64,000 bases of DNA from Roseiarcus sp963782255. GTDB taxonomy: Bacteria; Pseudomonadota; Alphaproteobacteria; Rhizobiales; Beijerinckiaceae. The first letter of the stretch is position 1, and each line of letters opens with the position of its first letter. The position numbers and the translations under genes are program-made. Positions 25,450 to 34,864 of the stretch are shown in pieces. Under the pieces are notes generated by a model. It made no database searches. It was not told the DNA's origin and saw only the letters and a program-made list of their open reading frames with translations. The DNA lies in contig CAWAIS010000001.1 of NCBI GenBank assembly GCA_963782255.1, positions 1,302,001 through 1,366,000 of the forward strand, read 5' to 3'.

Positions 25450-27012
25450 ATGACACGCGACCTCCTGATCGGCGTCGACGCCGGAACATCGGTGCTCAAG
25501 ACGGTCGCCTTCAAGCTGTCCGGCGAACAGGTGGCGGTGGCGGCTCGCGAGAACGCTTACGACAATCTCGGCGGCGGGCGGATCGAGCAGAACATGCTAC
25601 GCACCTGGCGCGACTGCGCGGAGACGCTGGCCGAACTGGCGGAGCGGGTCCCCGATCTGTCGAAGCGCGCCGCGGCGCTTTCGATCACGGCGCAGGGGGA
25701 CGGTTGCTGGCTGGTCGACGACTCAGGCGAGCCGATAGGGGGCGGCCTGCTCTGGCTCGATTCGCGCGCCGCGCGTATCGTCGACGAATATCGCCGCAGC
25801 GACGCCGCTCGACGCCACTATGAGTTGACTGGCTCAGGCGTCAATGCCTGCATGGCTTCTTCGCAATTGGCGTGGATGAAGCGCCATCAGCCGGAGCGTC
25901 TCGTGCGTGCAGCAACGTGCTTCCATTGCAAGGACTGGCTTTACTTTCGGCTGACCGGAGAGCGGGTCGCCGATCCTTCGGAAGGCATGTTCACCTTCGG
26001 CGATTTTCGAACGCGCTCGTACAGGCCCGAAATTCTTGAATGGATGGGGATAGGCGATTGCCTCCGGCTCTTGCCGCCGATCGTCGAAGGCTCGCGGCAG
26101 AGCCATCCCCTGTCGGCGGCGGCGGCCTCAGCGACCGGCTTGCCGCACGGGCTGCCGGTGACGCTCGGTTATGTCGACGTGGTCTGCACGGCCCTGGCCG
26201 GCGGGCTCTATGACCCCACCGGGAAGGTCGGCTTCTCGATCTTCGGATCGACGGGCATGCACATGCGCTACGCGCCGACCGCCGCAGAGGTCAAGCTGAA
26301 CGCGGCGCGCTCCGGCTACACGATGTGCCTGCCGATCGAGGGGGCCTGCGCGTCGATGCAATCAAATATGGCCGCGACTCTCAATATCGACTGGATCCTT
26401 GATATCGCCTGCGAAGCGGCCGACCTCGCCGGCGCCAGGACGAGCCGCAAGACATTGCTGAACGGCCTTGACGGGAAGATCCTTGCCGCGCCTCCGGCAC
26501 AGGCGATCTTCCATCCGTACATCCTCGAAGCCGGCGAGCGCGGTCCCTTTCTCGATCCGAACGCGAGAGCGCAATTCATCGGCCTGTCGAGCCGCACCGG
26601 TTTGCTCGGCCTCGTCCGCGCGGTTTACGAAGGCCTCGCTTTCGCGGCGCGCGATTGCTATGCGGCGTCGGGTCCGGCGCCCGAGGAGATGCGGATTGGC
26701 GGCGGCGCGGCGCGCTCGTCAGCGTTGCGCACAATCGTCGCGGCTGCGCTCGGCTCTCAGATTCGGAGTTCGTCGCGCGAGGAGCTCGGATCCGCGGGCG
26801 CCGCAATGATGGCCGCAGTCTGCATTGGTGTCTATCCGGACGTCGGGGCTTGCGCCGAGGACTGGGTCACTCCGTCGCTCGGACCGGCGACGGCGCCGGA
26901 CCCGGGCCTGGCAGACGCGTACGCCAAGGCCTTTCCCATCTATCGCATGGCGCGCGACGCCATGACGCCGGCGTGGGCCAAGCTCGCCGAATTGAACGGC
27001 GAGGATCATTGA
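25450..27012 (+). CDS. eryA: FGGY-family carbohydrate kinase, erythritol-kinase-like
   Basis: This 520-residue kinase has the N-terminal phosphate loop (DLLIGVDAGTSVLKTVAFKL), GGGLLWLDSRAA, the substrate region FHCKDWLYFRLTGERVADPS and EGMFTFGDFRTRSY, VTLGYVDVVCTAL, ATLNIDWILDIA, and the C-terminal adenine site MRIGGGAARSSALR. From memory, the order and wording of these blocks match Brucella EryA, which makes L-erythritol 4-phosphate. Its place between a SorC regulator/ABC transporter and a GlpD/EryB-like dehydrogenase supports this. Another tetritol or pentitol is possible. ATG 25450 begins two bases after the ATPase stop; the stop overlaps the next ATG. Confidence 0.8.
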   Translation: MTRDLLIGVDAGTSVLKTVAFKLSGEQVAVAARENAYDNLGGGRIEQNMLRTWRDCAETLAELAERVPDLSKRAAALSITAQGDGCWLVDDSGEPIGGGLLWLDSRAARIVDEYRRSDAARRHYELTGSGVNACMASSQLAWMKRHQPERLVRAATCFHCKDWLYFRLTGERVADPSEGMFTFGDFRTRSYRPEILEWMGIGDCLRLLPPIVEGSRQSHPLSAAAASATGLPHGLPVTLGYVDVVCTALAGGLYDPTGKVGFSIFGSTGMHMRYAPTAAEVKLNAARSGYTMCLPIEGACASMQSNMAATLNIDWILDIACEAADLAGARTSRKTLLNGLDGKILAAPPAQAIFHPYILEAGERGPFLDPNARAQFIGLSSRTGLLGLVRAVYEGLAFAARDCYAASGPAPEEMRIGGGAARSSALRTIVAAALGSQIRSSSREELGSAGAAMMAAVCIGVYPDVGACAEDWVTPSLGPATAPDPGLADAYAKAFPIYRMARDAMTPAWAKLAELNGEDH

Positions 27013-28070
27013 TGAGCGCAGCGGATGGGAAACAGGTCAGGATAGCGATCATTGGGGACCGCTTCATGCTGCCCTCGATGTTTGAAGAAGCAATTCGCGC
27101 TCGTTGCGGCGACGGGCTCGCGATCGAGACCCTCGAGATGCCCTGGCCAGACGAGCCAATGGAACACGGCTACGCCATACCGGGAATGGACGGCCTCAAG
27201 GAATATCAGGGAGACCCGGAGGAAATCGTCCGTTTCGTCAGAGACGCTGACATCGTCGTCACCCAGCTGGCGCCGTTTTCGGCGGGGATGCTGAACCGCC
27301 TGCCCAACCTCAAGCTGATCGCGGTGTCGAGAGGCGGTCCCGTCAATATCGACATGGGCGCCGCTCGACAGCGCAACATCCGGGTCGTCAACACGCCGGG
27401 GCGAAATGCGTCGGCGGTCGCGGAGTTCACGATCGGCGCCATTATCGCTGAGACTCGGCTGATTACCCGCGGACATGACGCGCTGCGCAAGGGCGTGTGG
27501 CGCGGCGATCTCTATCGTGCAGACTTGACCGGCGAGGAACTGTCGCAACTGACGGTCGGTGTTATCGGCTATGGCCATATCGGCACGAAGGTTGTTCGGC
27601 TCCTGAAAGCCTTCGGTTGCCGCATTCTCGTCGCCGACCCCTATGTCCAGCTCTCTGCGACGGACGCGCGCGATGGCGTTCGTCACGTCGGGCTGGACGA
27701 GCTCCTTCACGAGAGCAATGTCGTGACACTGCACGCGCGCGTGACCGAGGAGACGCGCGGCTTCATCGGCCGCGAACAGTTTGCGGCGATGCGCAAAGGC
27801 GCCTATTTCATCAACACCGCCCGCGGACCGATGGTGGACTATAACGCGCTGACCGAAGCGCTGAAATCCCGGCATCTGCGCGGCGCCGCGCTCGAGACTT
27901 TCGCTGTTGAGCCGACGCCCGCCGATCTTGAGCTGCTTCGACTCGAGAACGTGACGCTGACGCCGCACATCGCTGGCGCCTCGATCAAGACCGTCAGGCA
28001 CGCCGCCGAGGCTGCCGCCGAGGAAGTGCGCCGATATCTCGCAGGCGAAGGCCCGCTCAATCCATGTTGA
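27012..28070 (+). CDS. D-isomer-specific 2-hydroxyacid dehydrogenase
   Basis: This NAD-dependent dehydrogenase of about 352 residues has a catalytic Arg in AVSRGGPVNID, dinucleotide motif VGVIGYGHIGTKVV, NTARGPMVDYNAL, Glu in LETFAVEP and catalytic His in LTPHIAGAS. It overlaps the kinase stop (ATGA), so it is part of the operon. Its substrate is unknown. Erythritol pathways described in Brucella do not use such an enzyme, which suggests a different or branched route here (inference). Confidence 0.85.
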   Translation: MSAADGKQVRIAIIGDRFMLPSMFEEAIRARCGDGLAIETLEMPWPDEPMEHGYAIPGMDGLKEYQGDPEEIVRFVRDADIVVTQLAPFSAGMLNRLPNLKLIAVSRGGPVNIDMGAARQRNIRVVNTPGRNASAVAEFTIGAIIAETRLITRGHDALRKGVWRGDLYRADLTGEELSQLTVGVIGYGHIGTKVVRLLKAFGCRILVADPYVQLSATDARDGVRHVGLDELLHESNVVTLHARVTEETRGFIGREQFAAMRKGAYFINTARGPMVDYNALTEALKSRHLRGAALETFAVEPTPADLELLRLENVTLTPHIAGASIKTVRHAAEAAAEEVRRYLAGEGPLNPC

Positions 28071-28132
28071 CTCGCCGTGCTGATTTGCGGCGCGCACGTT
28101 GCGCCCACTCACCGCGCGATTAGGTGGAGACC

Positions 28133-29638
28133 ATGACGGAGCTTGGAGACTTCGACCTGATCGTTGTCGGCGGCGGCGTCAATGGCGCCGGCATCGCGCG
28201 CGACGCCGTCGGCAGAGGCCTGTCCGTGCTCCTCGTCGAAAAGGACGATCTTGCCCAGGGCACTTCGTCGCGCTCGGGCAAACTCGTCCACGGCGGTCTG
28301 CGCTATCTCGAATATTACGAGTTTCGTCTCGTCCGCGAGGCGTTGATCGAACGCGAAGTCCTGTTGAGGGCGGCCCCGCATATCATCCGGCCGATGCGGT
28401 TCGTGCTGCCGCACAGCGCCGATCAGAGGCCGGCGTGGCTCATCCGCATGGGACTTTTTCTTTACGACCATCTCGGCGGGCGCAAGCTCTTGCCGCCGAC
28501 CCGCGCGATTGATCTGAGGCGGTCGCCCGAAGGCGCTCCGCTAAAGAAGGACTTTGTCCACGCGTTCGAGTATTCCGACTGCTGGGTCGACGACGCGCGT
28601 CTTGTCGTTCTCAACGCCCTCGACGCGAGTCGGCGCGGAGCCCGGATCCTGACCCGGACTGCGCTGATAAGCGCAAGACGAGCGGGGGAGAGATGGAATG
28701 TGACGCTGAGCCGGGCGGAGGGCGAGGTCAGCGCTCGCGCCCGCGCGCTCCTCAACGCCGCCGGCCCATGGGTCGAAGACGTGCTGTGCGCCGCGGGTGC
28801 GAATTCGGCCAACCGCGTTCGCCTGGTGAAGGGCAGCCACATCATCACACGCAAGTTCTGGCAGGGCGAACAGGCCTATCTGCTTCAGAACAACGACAAG
28901 CGGGTGATTTTCGTCAATCCTTACGAAAACGACCTTGCGCTCATCGGCACGACCGATGTGCCATTTTCGGGCCGCGCGGACGAGGTCGCGATCGGCGACG
29001 ACGAAATCGACTACCTGGTCGCCGTTGTAAGCCGCTACTTCGTGAAAGCCCCGACGCGGGCGGAGGTCATCGGGGCCTTCTCAGGTGTTCGGCCGCTGTT
29101 CGACGACGAGACCGACAACGCCAGCGCGGTGACGCGCGACTATGTGTTCGACCTCGACGCGCCTGACGGCGCCGCTCCGCTTCTCTCGATTTTTGGAGGC
29201 AAGATCACGACCTACCGGCGGCTCGCCGAGCACGCGCTCGACCGTCTGGTGCCGTTCTTCCCATCGATGAAGCCAGCATGGACGGAGGCGGCGCCTCTGC
29301 CCGGCGGCGACATCGATGGAGCCGATTTCGCCGCTTTCCTTGGGACCGTGCCCCTCCGCTATCCCTGGCTGCCCGGGGAGATCGCGACCGGCTATGCGCG
29401 GCGCTACGGGACGCGCATGAACAAATTGCTCGCCGGCGCCGCTTCGCTCGACGACTTGGGGCGGCGCTTCGGAGACGGGCTCTTCGAGCGCGAGGCGCGC
29501 TTTCTTGCCGCTGAGGAATGGGCTGAAACCGCGGAAGACATCCTCGAGCGGCGCACCAAGCACTACCTGCACATCAGTGCGGACGAGCGGGCCGAATTCG
29601 AAGCCTGGTTCGCGGCGACGAAGGAGGGCCAGCAATGA
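28133..29638 (+). CDS. FAD-dependent polyol-phosphate dehydrogenase (GlpD/EryB family)
   Basis: The 501-residue flavoprotein has an N-terminal Rossmann FAD motif (FDLIVVGGGVNGAGIARDAV), LAQGTSSRSGKLVHGGLRYL, the DAO-domain segment KAFEYSDCWVDDARLVVLNA-like text, LNAAGPWVEDV, GGKITTYRRLAEHALD and a C-terminal alpha-GlpO/GlpD domain. The family oxidises glycerol 3-phosphate or, as EryB, erythritol 4-phosphate, passing electrons to quinone. The kinase next door favours the EryB role. ATG 28133 has GGTGGAG upstream; the GTG at 28124 lies inside that ribosome site. Confidence 0.82.
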   Translation: MTELGDFDLIVVGGGVNGAGIARDAVGRGLSVLLVEKDDLAQGTSSRSGKLVHGGLRYLEYYEFRLVREALIEREVLLRAAPHIIRPMRFVLPHSADQRPAWLIRMGLFLYDHLGGRKLLPPTRAIDLRRSPEGAPLKKDFVHAFEYSDCWVDDARLVVLNALDASRRGARILTRTALISARRAGERWNVTLSRAEGEVSARARALLNAAGPWVEDVLCAAGANSANRVRLVKGSHIITRKFWQGEQAYLLQNNDKRVIFVNPYENDLALIGTTDVPFSGRADEVAIGDDEIDYLVAVVSRYFVKAPTRAEVIGAFSGVRPLFDDETDNASAVTRDYVFDLDAPDGAAPLLSIFGGKITTYRRLAEHALDRLVPFFPSMKPAWTEAAPLPGGDIDGADFAAFLGTVPLRYPWLPGEIATGYARRYGTRMNKLLAGAASLDDLGRRFGDGLFEREARFLAAEEWAETAEDILERRTKHYLHISADERAEFEAWFAATKEGQQ

Positions 29639-29880
29639 CGAAGAGGTACTAGCTGAAATCCGACCCCGAGTTTCGTGCGCTGCTCAATCTGTCGACCGTG
29701 CTCGGCGCCGATCCTCTGCGCGTGCAAGTGGCGGGGGGGAACACCTCGATCAAGCGCGGCGGCGCCGCGAACGGATCGTCGGCGCGCGCATGGCCGCGCC
29801 CATGTCCGAGGACGCCTGCGACGGAGTCGCACGGCTCCTGCTCGAACGTGCGGCTTTCCGTCGGGCCTCAAATTCTATGA
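29635..29880 (+). pseudogene. Class II aldolase remnant
   Basis: The ATG overlaps the dehydrogenase stop (ATGA), as in an intact coupled gene, but the sixth codon is TAG. The frame goes on as LKSDPEFRALLNLSTVLGAD, then PLRVQVAGGNTSIKRGG, the phosphate-loop N-terminus of class II aldolases (often fused to an SDR domain). After the GGNTSIK motif the similarity ends and most of the gene is missing. A clear pseudogene by stop and deletion. Confidence 0.65.
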
Positions 29881-29993
29881 CGCAGCGCTATCGAGAGGTT
29901 TAAGCGGGCCGGCGATGGGCGTCATTGCCGGTTCTCGGAATGAGACCGCCTTTTGCGTCGGTCTAGCGGCCACACCCAAATGATTTCAGTGAC

Positions 29994-30902
29994 TTGGACA
30001 CTGGTTTTGGCTTCGAAGCCCTGCTGCCCGAGATGGCCTTTCTGATCGGTCAGAGCGACATGCCGAAGGAGCGACTCGATCGTGCGGCAAAACTGCGCGC
30101 GATCGTCAATGTCGAGACGAATTTTCTCCAGAACGTCGATTACGAGACCTGCTTTCGACGCGGGATCCATGTGCTTGCGCCGAGTTCGGCATTCGCGGAT
30201 CCGGTCGCGGAGATGGCGCTTGGGCTCGCGATCGACCTGTGCCGTGGCATCACCGCCGCGGATCGCGCAATGCGTGCGGGACGCGAGAAATGGCTGCTCG
30301 ACGGCGTGGAGGGCTGTTTCTCGCTCCATGGCGCGCGCGTCGGCTTGATCGGCTTCGGCGACCTTGCGCGCGCATTCACGCCGCTGCTTCAGCCCTTCGG
30401 TTGCGCAATCAAGGCCTACGACCCTTGGATCTCCGATCATTTCATGCGCAGCTTCGGGGTCGCCGCCGCATCGCTCGAAGAGGCGCTCAAAACCAGCCAG
30501 GTCATCGTCGTCTTCGCCGCCGTGACGAGCGAGAACCAGGGATTTCTGGGCAAGCGCGAATTCGAGATGATCGCGCCGGGTTCGGTGGTGCTCCTGATGA
30601 GCCGGGCGGGTGTGGTCGACTTCCCTGAATTCCTGCGCCAGATCGAAAGCGGCCGCTTTCGCGCAGCGACCGACGTGTTTCCGGTCGAGCCCGCGCCTTC
30701 CGATGATCCGGCCCGCAGGGTGGAGGGCCTCGTTCTGTCGCCGCACCGCGCCGGCGTGATGACCGATTCGCTGCTCGAGATCGGGCGGCAGACGATCGCA
30801 GACGCCGGCCTCATTCTCAAGGGCCTGCCGCCGCTTTCGTGTCGCCGCGCCCAACGCGAGACGGTCGCGCGGTCGGGCTCCAAGCCAATTGAACGCAGTT
30901 GA
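29994..30902 (+). CDS. D-isomer-specific 2-hydroxyacid dehydrogenase, N-terminus possibly trimmed
   Basis: The roughly 302-residue protein has AIVNVETNFLQN, AEMALGLAIDLCRGI, dinucleotide motif VGLIGFGDLARAF, LLMSRAGVVDFPEF, DVFPVEPAPSDD and the catalytic His in LSPHRAGVM. Only TTG 29994 is available as a start; an in-frame TAG at 29964 prevents the usual longer N-terminus. The gene follows directly on the decayed aldolase, and the first strand of the substrate domain seems lost, so it may be inactive. It is a different subfamily from the enzyme at 27012. Confidence 0.65.
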   Translation: MDTGFGFEALLPEMAFLIGQSDMPKERLDRAAKLRAIVNVETNFLQNVDYETCFRRGIHVLAPSSAFADPVAEMALGLAIDLCRGITAADRAMRAGREKWLLDGVEGCFSLHGARVGLIGFGDLARAFTPLLQPFGCAIKAYDPWISDHFMRSFGVAAASLEEALKTSQVIVVFAAVTSENQGFLGKREFEMIAPGSVVLLMSRAGVVDFPEFLRQIESGRFRAATDVFPVEPAPSDDPARRVEGLVLSPHRAGVMTDSLLEIGRQTIADAGLILKGLPPLSCRRAQRETVARSGSKPIERS

Positions 30903-30948
30903 AACAAAGTTGGACACCAGCGGCTTGACGGCCGTGAGCGAGAGGCCT

Positions 30949-30967
30949 TAGGCTATAACGTTATACA
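30949..30967 (+). promoter_or_regulatory. LacI-type operator/promoter
   Basis: TATAACGTTATA at 30954-30965 is a perfect 12-bp palindrome of the LacI-family operator kind, located about 45 bases before the LacI-type regulator gene. TTGACG at 30925-30930 could be a -35 box; the operator would cover the -10 region. Autoregulation by the adjacent regulator is inferred. Confidence 0.55.
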
Positions 30968-31010
30968 CTGTGGTCGCAAAGACGCCGTCGCGGGGAAGAG
31001 AAGCCGGATT

Positions 31011-32056
31011 TTGGCAAGACGCCGACAATTCGCGACGTTGCGGCGCGCGCCGGCGTATCGGTGGCCACAGCGTCCAACGTGGTCAATGGCAATCGGCCCG
31101 TCGGCGACGCGAACCGGCGGAAGGTCGAGGAGGCGATTGCTGCGCTCGGGTATCGGCTCGACCGGGTCGCGAGCGCGCTGCGCGGCAGCGCGACGCGCCT
31201 TGTCGGCATGGTCGTTCCCGACATCACCAACGTCTTTTTCGCGAGCCTCGTTCACGGCGTCGAGGCACTCGCCGAGCGCGAAGGCTACGATCTTCTCCTG
31301 GTCTCGACCAGCGAAAATCAGGCCACCGAGCGTCGCCGCATCGATGCGTTGATTGCGCGACGGATCGACGGCCTCATCGCGGCGCCGGCCAGCGATGGCT
31401 CGATGGCCTCGCTCCGGAGCGCGCCCGGCGTTCGTCTGCCGCCGACCGTGCTCCTCGACCGGGGCGGCGGCGCACCGGGTTTCGACACCGTGCGCGCCGA
31501 CAACGAAGCCGGCGGCTATTCGGCAGTGCGGCACCTGACCGACCTGGGGCACAGGGACATCGCCATTCTCGCCCATTCGGGCCATCTGCAAAACATCGCC
31601 GAGCGGATCGCGGGCGCCGGCCGCGCCCTCGGCGAGGCCGGCTTCGAAGGGCGCGAGCGGGTCGTCTACGGCGGACATGGTCTCGAGAGCCTTCGCGGCG
31701 CGATCGAAATGGAGTTGCATCGCGCAGACCCGCCGACTGCGATTTTTGCTCTCACGAACGTTTGCGCGCTCGCCTCGATCAAGGCCGCACGTGGCCTTGG
31801 GCTCGATATCCCGGGCGACGTCTCGATCGTCGGCTTCGACGATTTCGACTGGATGCTCGCGTTGAGGCCGCATCTCACGACCGTCGCGCAGCCGATCGAG
31901 GATTACGCCTCCGTCTCCTGGCGCCTCTTGATGCGCCGCCTCTCCGGAGCGACGACTGAGGTCGAACGCGTCGAACTTCCCTGCACCCTCAAGGTTCGGG
32001 AATCCACCGGGCCCGCGCGCCTGCGGTTCAAAGCCGCGGCCGAGGCCTATCGCTAG
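31011..32056 (+). pseudogene. LacI-family transcriptional regulator, start codon out of frame
   Basis: The protein has a LacI HTH (TIRDVAARAGVSVATASNVV + NGNRPV) and a periplasmic-binding-type effector domain with LVGMVVPDITNVFFASLVHG, IDGLIAAPAS, VRADNEAGGYSAVRHL, IFALTNVCALASIKAA and VSIVGFDDFDWMLALRPHLT. The frame is open to 32056, but no ATG, GTG or TTG in that frame precedes the HTH. TTG 31011 (LAKTPTIRD expected) is one base out, as if one A of GCAAAG were lost near 31017. GTG 31049 or ATG 31061 would make a protein without a complete HTH. Either the base loss is real or it is an assembly error. Confidence 0.65.
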
Positions 32057-32079
32057 AACAACGAAAAGGGAGAGAAATC

Positions 32080-33056
32080 ATGCTAAAGCATTGCGCCGCC
32101 GGCGTCTCGATCGCCGCGCTCACCCTCGGGCTTGCCGTATCGAGCGCCTTCGCCACCGACAAGCCGGTCTATGGTGTGCTCATGAAGACCCTGTCCAACC
32201 CGTTCTGGGGCGCGATGGAGAAGGGCGTCGACGAAGGCGCAAAGAAGGCAGATGTCGACGTCTTCCTGCAGGCGGTCGAGTCCGATCAGGCGGCTGAGCC
32301 GCAGCTCAACGTCTGAAACACGATGCTGGAGAAAAAGCCGGCCGTGATGATCACGGCGGCGATCAATTCGACTATCCTCCTGCCCTGCCTCAAGCACGCC
32401 AACGAGATGAAGATCCCGGTCGTGGATCTCGATGGCAACCTCGATCCGGCGATCACCAAGAAGGCTGGCGTCGACGTCGCTTTCCACATCGGGTCGGACA
32501 ACGAGTTGGCGGGCGCAAAGGGCGCTGACTATCTCGTCAGCGTGCTCGGCAAGGACGCCAAGGGACCGGTGCTGGTGATCGAGGGCCTATCCGGCAATAT
32601 CACGGGCGAAAAGCGCGCGCGCGGCTTCGCCGCTGAACTGAAGAAACAGGCGCCCGGCCTCAACATCGTCGCCTCGCTGCCCGGCGACTGGGACAGCCTG
32701 AAGGCCGCCAACATCACGAACGACACGCTTCAGCGCAACCCAGATCTTGTCGCGATCTTCTGCGCCAACGACGACATGGCGCTCGGCGCGGTCGAAGCAG
32801 CGCGCTCGGCCGGCAAGGACAAGGTGATCGTCATTGGCGTCGACGGCAACTCCAACGCCGTCAAATCGATCAAGGCCGGACGCCTCAACGCCTCGGTAAG
32901 CGCAATTGCCCTATCTGGTCGGCCTCGAGGCGGTCGAAGACGCCAAGAACGTGCTTGCCGGCGAGAAGATTCCTAAGTTCGTTTACGTTCCAACGCTGGT
33001 GCTGACCAAGGCCGTGCTGGACGAGAACAAGGACCGATGCTGCAATACGTGAAGTG
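32080..33056 (+). pseudogene. Ribose-type ABC transporter substrate-binding protein, three lesions
   Basis: An intact signal peptide (MLKHCAAGVSIAALTLGLAV, cleavage after AFA) precedes a family-2 periplasmic binding protein (VLMKTLSNPFWGAMEKG, PVVDLDGNLDPAI, VLVIEGLSGNITGEKRARGF, FCANDDMALGAVEA, VIGVDGNSNAVKSIKAG). Lesions: TGA at 32314-32316 in LNV*NTMLEKKP; an extra base near 32898, after which the next frame gives LPYLVGLEAVEDAKNVLAGE; and a missing base near 33036 before MLQYVK. Without its binding protein the transporter would be non-functional. Confidence 0.8.
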
Positions 33057-33116
33057 AGGTCGAGGCCGCCCGTCGGCTGATAGCGTGCGGCCTCTCCCCC
33101 TTTTGAAGATGGCTCC

Positions 33117-34106
33117 ATGACTTCGACCTCCAGCCCAGCGGCGCCTGCATCTTGGCGCGAAAGCTTCGCCGGCGCCGCGGCCCTTCGGCTAGAGTCGCTC
33201 GTTGTGCTCGTAGCGCTCTGCGTGGCGATGGCCGCGCTGTCGGACGTTTTTCTCTCGGTCTCCAACGTCCTCAACATCCTCCTGTCGACGTCGGTTTTCG
33301 GAGTGCTCGCGATCGGCATGACCTTCGTCATCTCGTCCGCGGGCATCGACCTGTCGGTCGGGTCGATTCTCGCGCTGTCCGGGGTCGCCGGCGCCATGCT
33401 GACCTCGAACCTTGATTGGCCATGGTGGGCGGGAATCCTGGGCTGCCTCGCGACCGGAGCCTTGACCAGCGCCCTCAACGGCTTCCTCATCACCAGGGGC
33501 GCAATCCCGCCCTTCATCGTCACGCTCGGCATGCTCGGGGTCGCGCGCGGCGTCGCGCTCGTGCTCAACAACGGCATTTCGATCTGTGGCCTGCCGCCGG
33601 AGATTGTCTGGCTCGGACAGGGGCGTCCGTACGGGGCGCCGACGCCGGTGATCGTGCTGCTCCTGACCGCGCTCGTCGCGCATGTGCTCCTGACTCATAC
33701 GAGGTTCGGAATCTACGCGCAGGTCACCGGCGACAACGAGGCGGCGGCGCGCGCAATGGGCGTGCGCGTCGAGCGGCAGAAGCTCCTGCTCTACACGCTG
33801 TCAGGGCTCCTGTCCGGCCTCGCCGGACTCCTCTTCGCCGCGCGCATCAATTCCGGCGAGCCGACCGCGGGACCTAACTACGAGTTGACCGCCGTCACCG
33901 CGACGATCCTCGGCGGCACTAACCTCTTCGGCGGGCGCGGCAGCGTCGTCGGCACGCTGATCTGCGCGCTCATCATGGGCGTGCTTCAGAACGGGCTCAA
34001 TCTGCTCGCCGTACGGCCGTTCTACCAGCAGATTGCGATCGGCGCCGTGCTCATTCTTGCGGTCTGGCTCGATCGCATCAACAGCAAGGAAGGCTGGCGG
34101 CGATGA
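33117..34106 (+). CDS. Ribose-type sugar ABC transporter permease (RbsC-like)
   Basis: This 329-residue BPD_transp_2 membrane protein has 8-10 hydrophobic segments and the hallmark stretch GMTFVISSAGIDLSVGSILA, then GFLITRGAIPPFIVTLGMLG, TGDNEAAARAMGVRVERQKL (the EAA-like loop) and ILGGTNLFGGRGSVVGTLIC. Its end overlaps the ATPase gene (ATGA). It is intact although the binding-protein gene just upstream is not. Confidence 0.88.
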   Translation: MTSTSSPAAPASWRESFAGAAALRLESLVVLVALCVAMAALSDVFLSVSNVLNILLSTSVFGVLAIGMTFVISSAGIDLSVGSILALSGVAGAMLTSNLDWPWWAGILGCLATGALTSALNGFLITRGAIPPFIVTLGMLGVARGVALVLNNGISICGLPPEIVWLGQGRPYGAPTPVIVLLLTALVAHVLLTHTRFGIYAQVTGDNEAAARAMGVRVERQKLLLYTLSGLLSGLAGLLFAARINSGEPTAGPNYELTAVTATILGGTNLFGGRGSVVGTLICALIMGVLQNGLNLLAVRPFYQQIAIGAVLILAVWLDRINSKEGWRR

Positions 34107-34864
34107 GTCTTCTCGAACTCAAGGACGTCCGCAAGACCTTTGGCGCGATCGAGGCCTTGCGCGGCGTCACTTTCTCCGTGGCGGCGGGCAGCGCCGTCGC
34201 CCTTGTGGGCGACAACGGGGCCGGAAAGTCGACGCTGATGAAGACGATCACCGGCGTCTACAGGCCGGATGGCGGCGACATCCGCTTCAACGGCCTCTCG
34301 CTCGTCGGCAGGGACCCAGGTGCAATTCGCCAGGCCGGCATCGAGATGATCTACCAGGATCTCGCGCTTGCCCGGATGCGCGATGTCGCCTCGAACATCT
34401 TCCTCGGCCGCGAGCTGACCCGCTCGGTGCTGGGCGTCAGGCTCATCGATGTGAAGCGCATGCGCAGCGAAGCGGAAGCGATGGTCGCGCGGCTCGGCGC
34501 GCGCATCCCGTCGGTCGCCCAGATGACAGGCCAGCTCTCCGGCGGTCAGCAGCAGTCGGTCGCGATCGCGCGCGCGCTGACCTTCAATCCGCGGCTCGTC
34601 ATCATGGACGAACCGACCGCCGCGCTCGCCGTGCGCGAAGTCGAGCACGTGCTCGATCTCATTCGCACGCTGAAAGCCCATGACATCGCGGTCATCCTGA
34701 TCAGCCATCGCCTGACGGATGTGTTCTCGGTCTGCGACCGCATCGTCGTCTTGCGCCAGGGCGCGGTGATCGCCGACGACGCGACCCACGACACGAGCAT
34801 GAACGCCGTCGTCGCCCACATCGTGGGGGCGACCGATGCGCCCCACGAAGGAGCACACTCATGA
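34103..34864 (+). CDS. Sugar ABC transporter ATPase, single-domain (FrcA-like)
   Basis: The 253-residue ATPase has Walker A GDNGAGKST, LSGGQQQSVAIARAL signature, Walker B LVIMDEPTAAL and switch ILISHRLTDVFSVCDR. It corresponds to one half of RbsA, as in the FrcA type common in rhizobia. It is translationally coupled to the permease before it and the isomerase after it by 4-base overlaps. Confidence 0.9.
   Translation: MSLLELKDVRKTFGAIEALRGVTFSVAAGSAVALVGDNGAGKSTLMKTITGVYRPDGGDIRFNGLSLVGRDPGAIRQAGIEMIYQDLALARMRDVASNIFLGRELTRSVLGVRLIDVKRMRSEAEAMVARLGARIPSVAQMTGQLSGGQQQSVAIARALTFNPRLVIMDEPTAALAVREVEHVLDLIRTLKAHDIAVILISHRLTDVFSVCDRIVVLRQGAVIADDATHDTSMNAVVAHIVGATDAPHEGAHS

Noticed and set aside
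32314..32316. TGA inside the ribose-type binding protein as possible selenocysteine or readthrough
   Set aside because: The family has no selenoprotein members, no SECIS-like hairpin is evident, and two further indels in the same gene point to decay.
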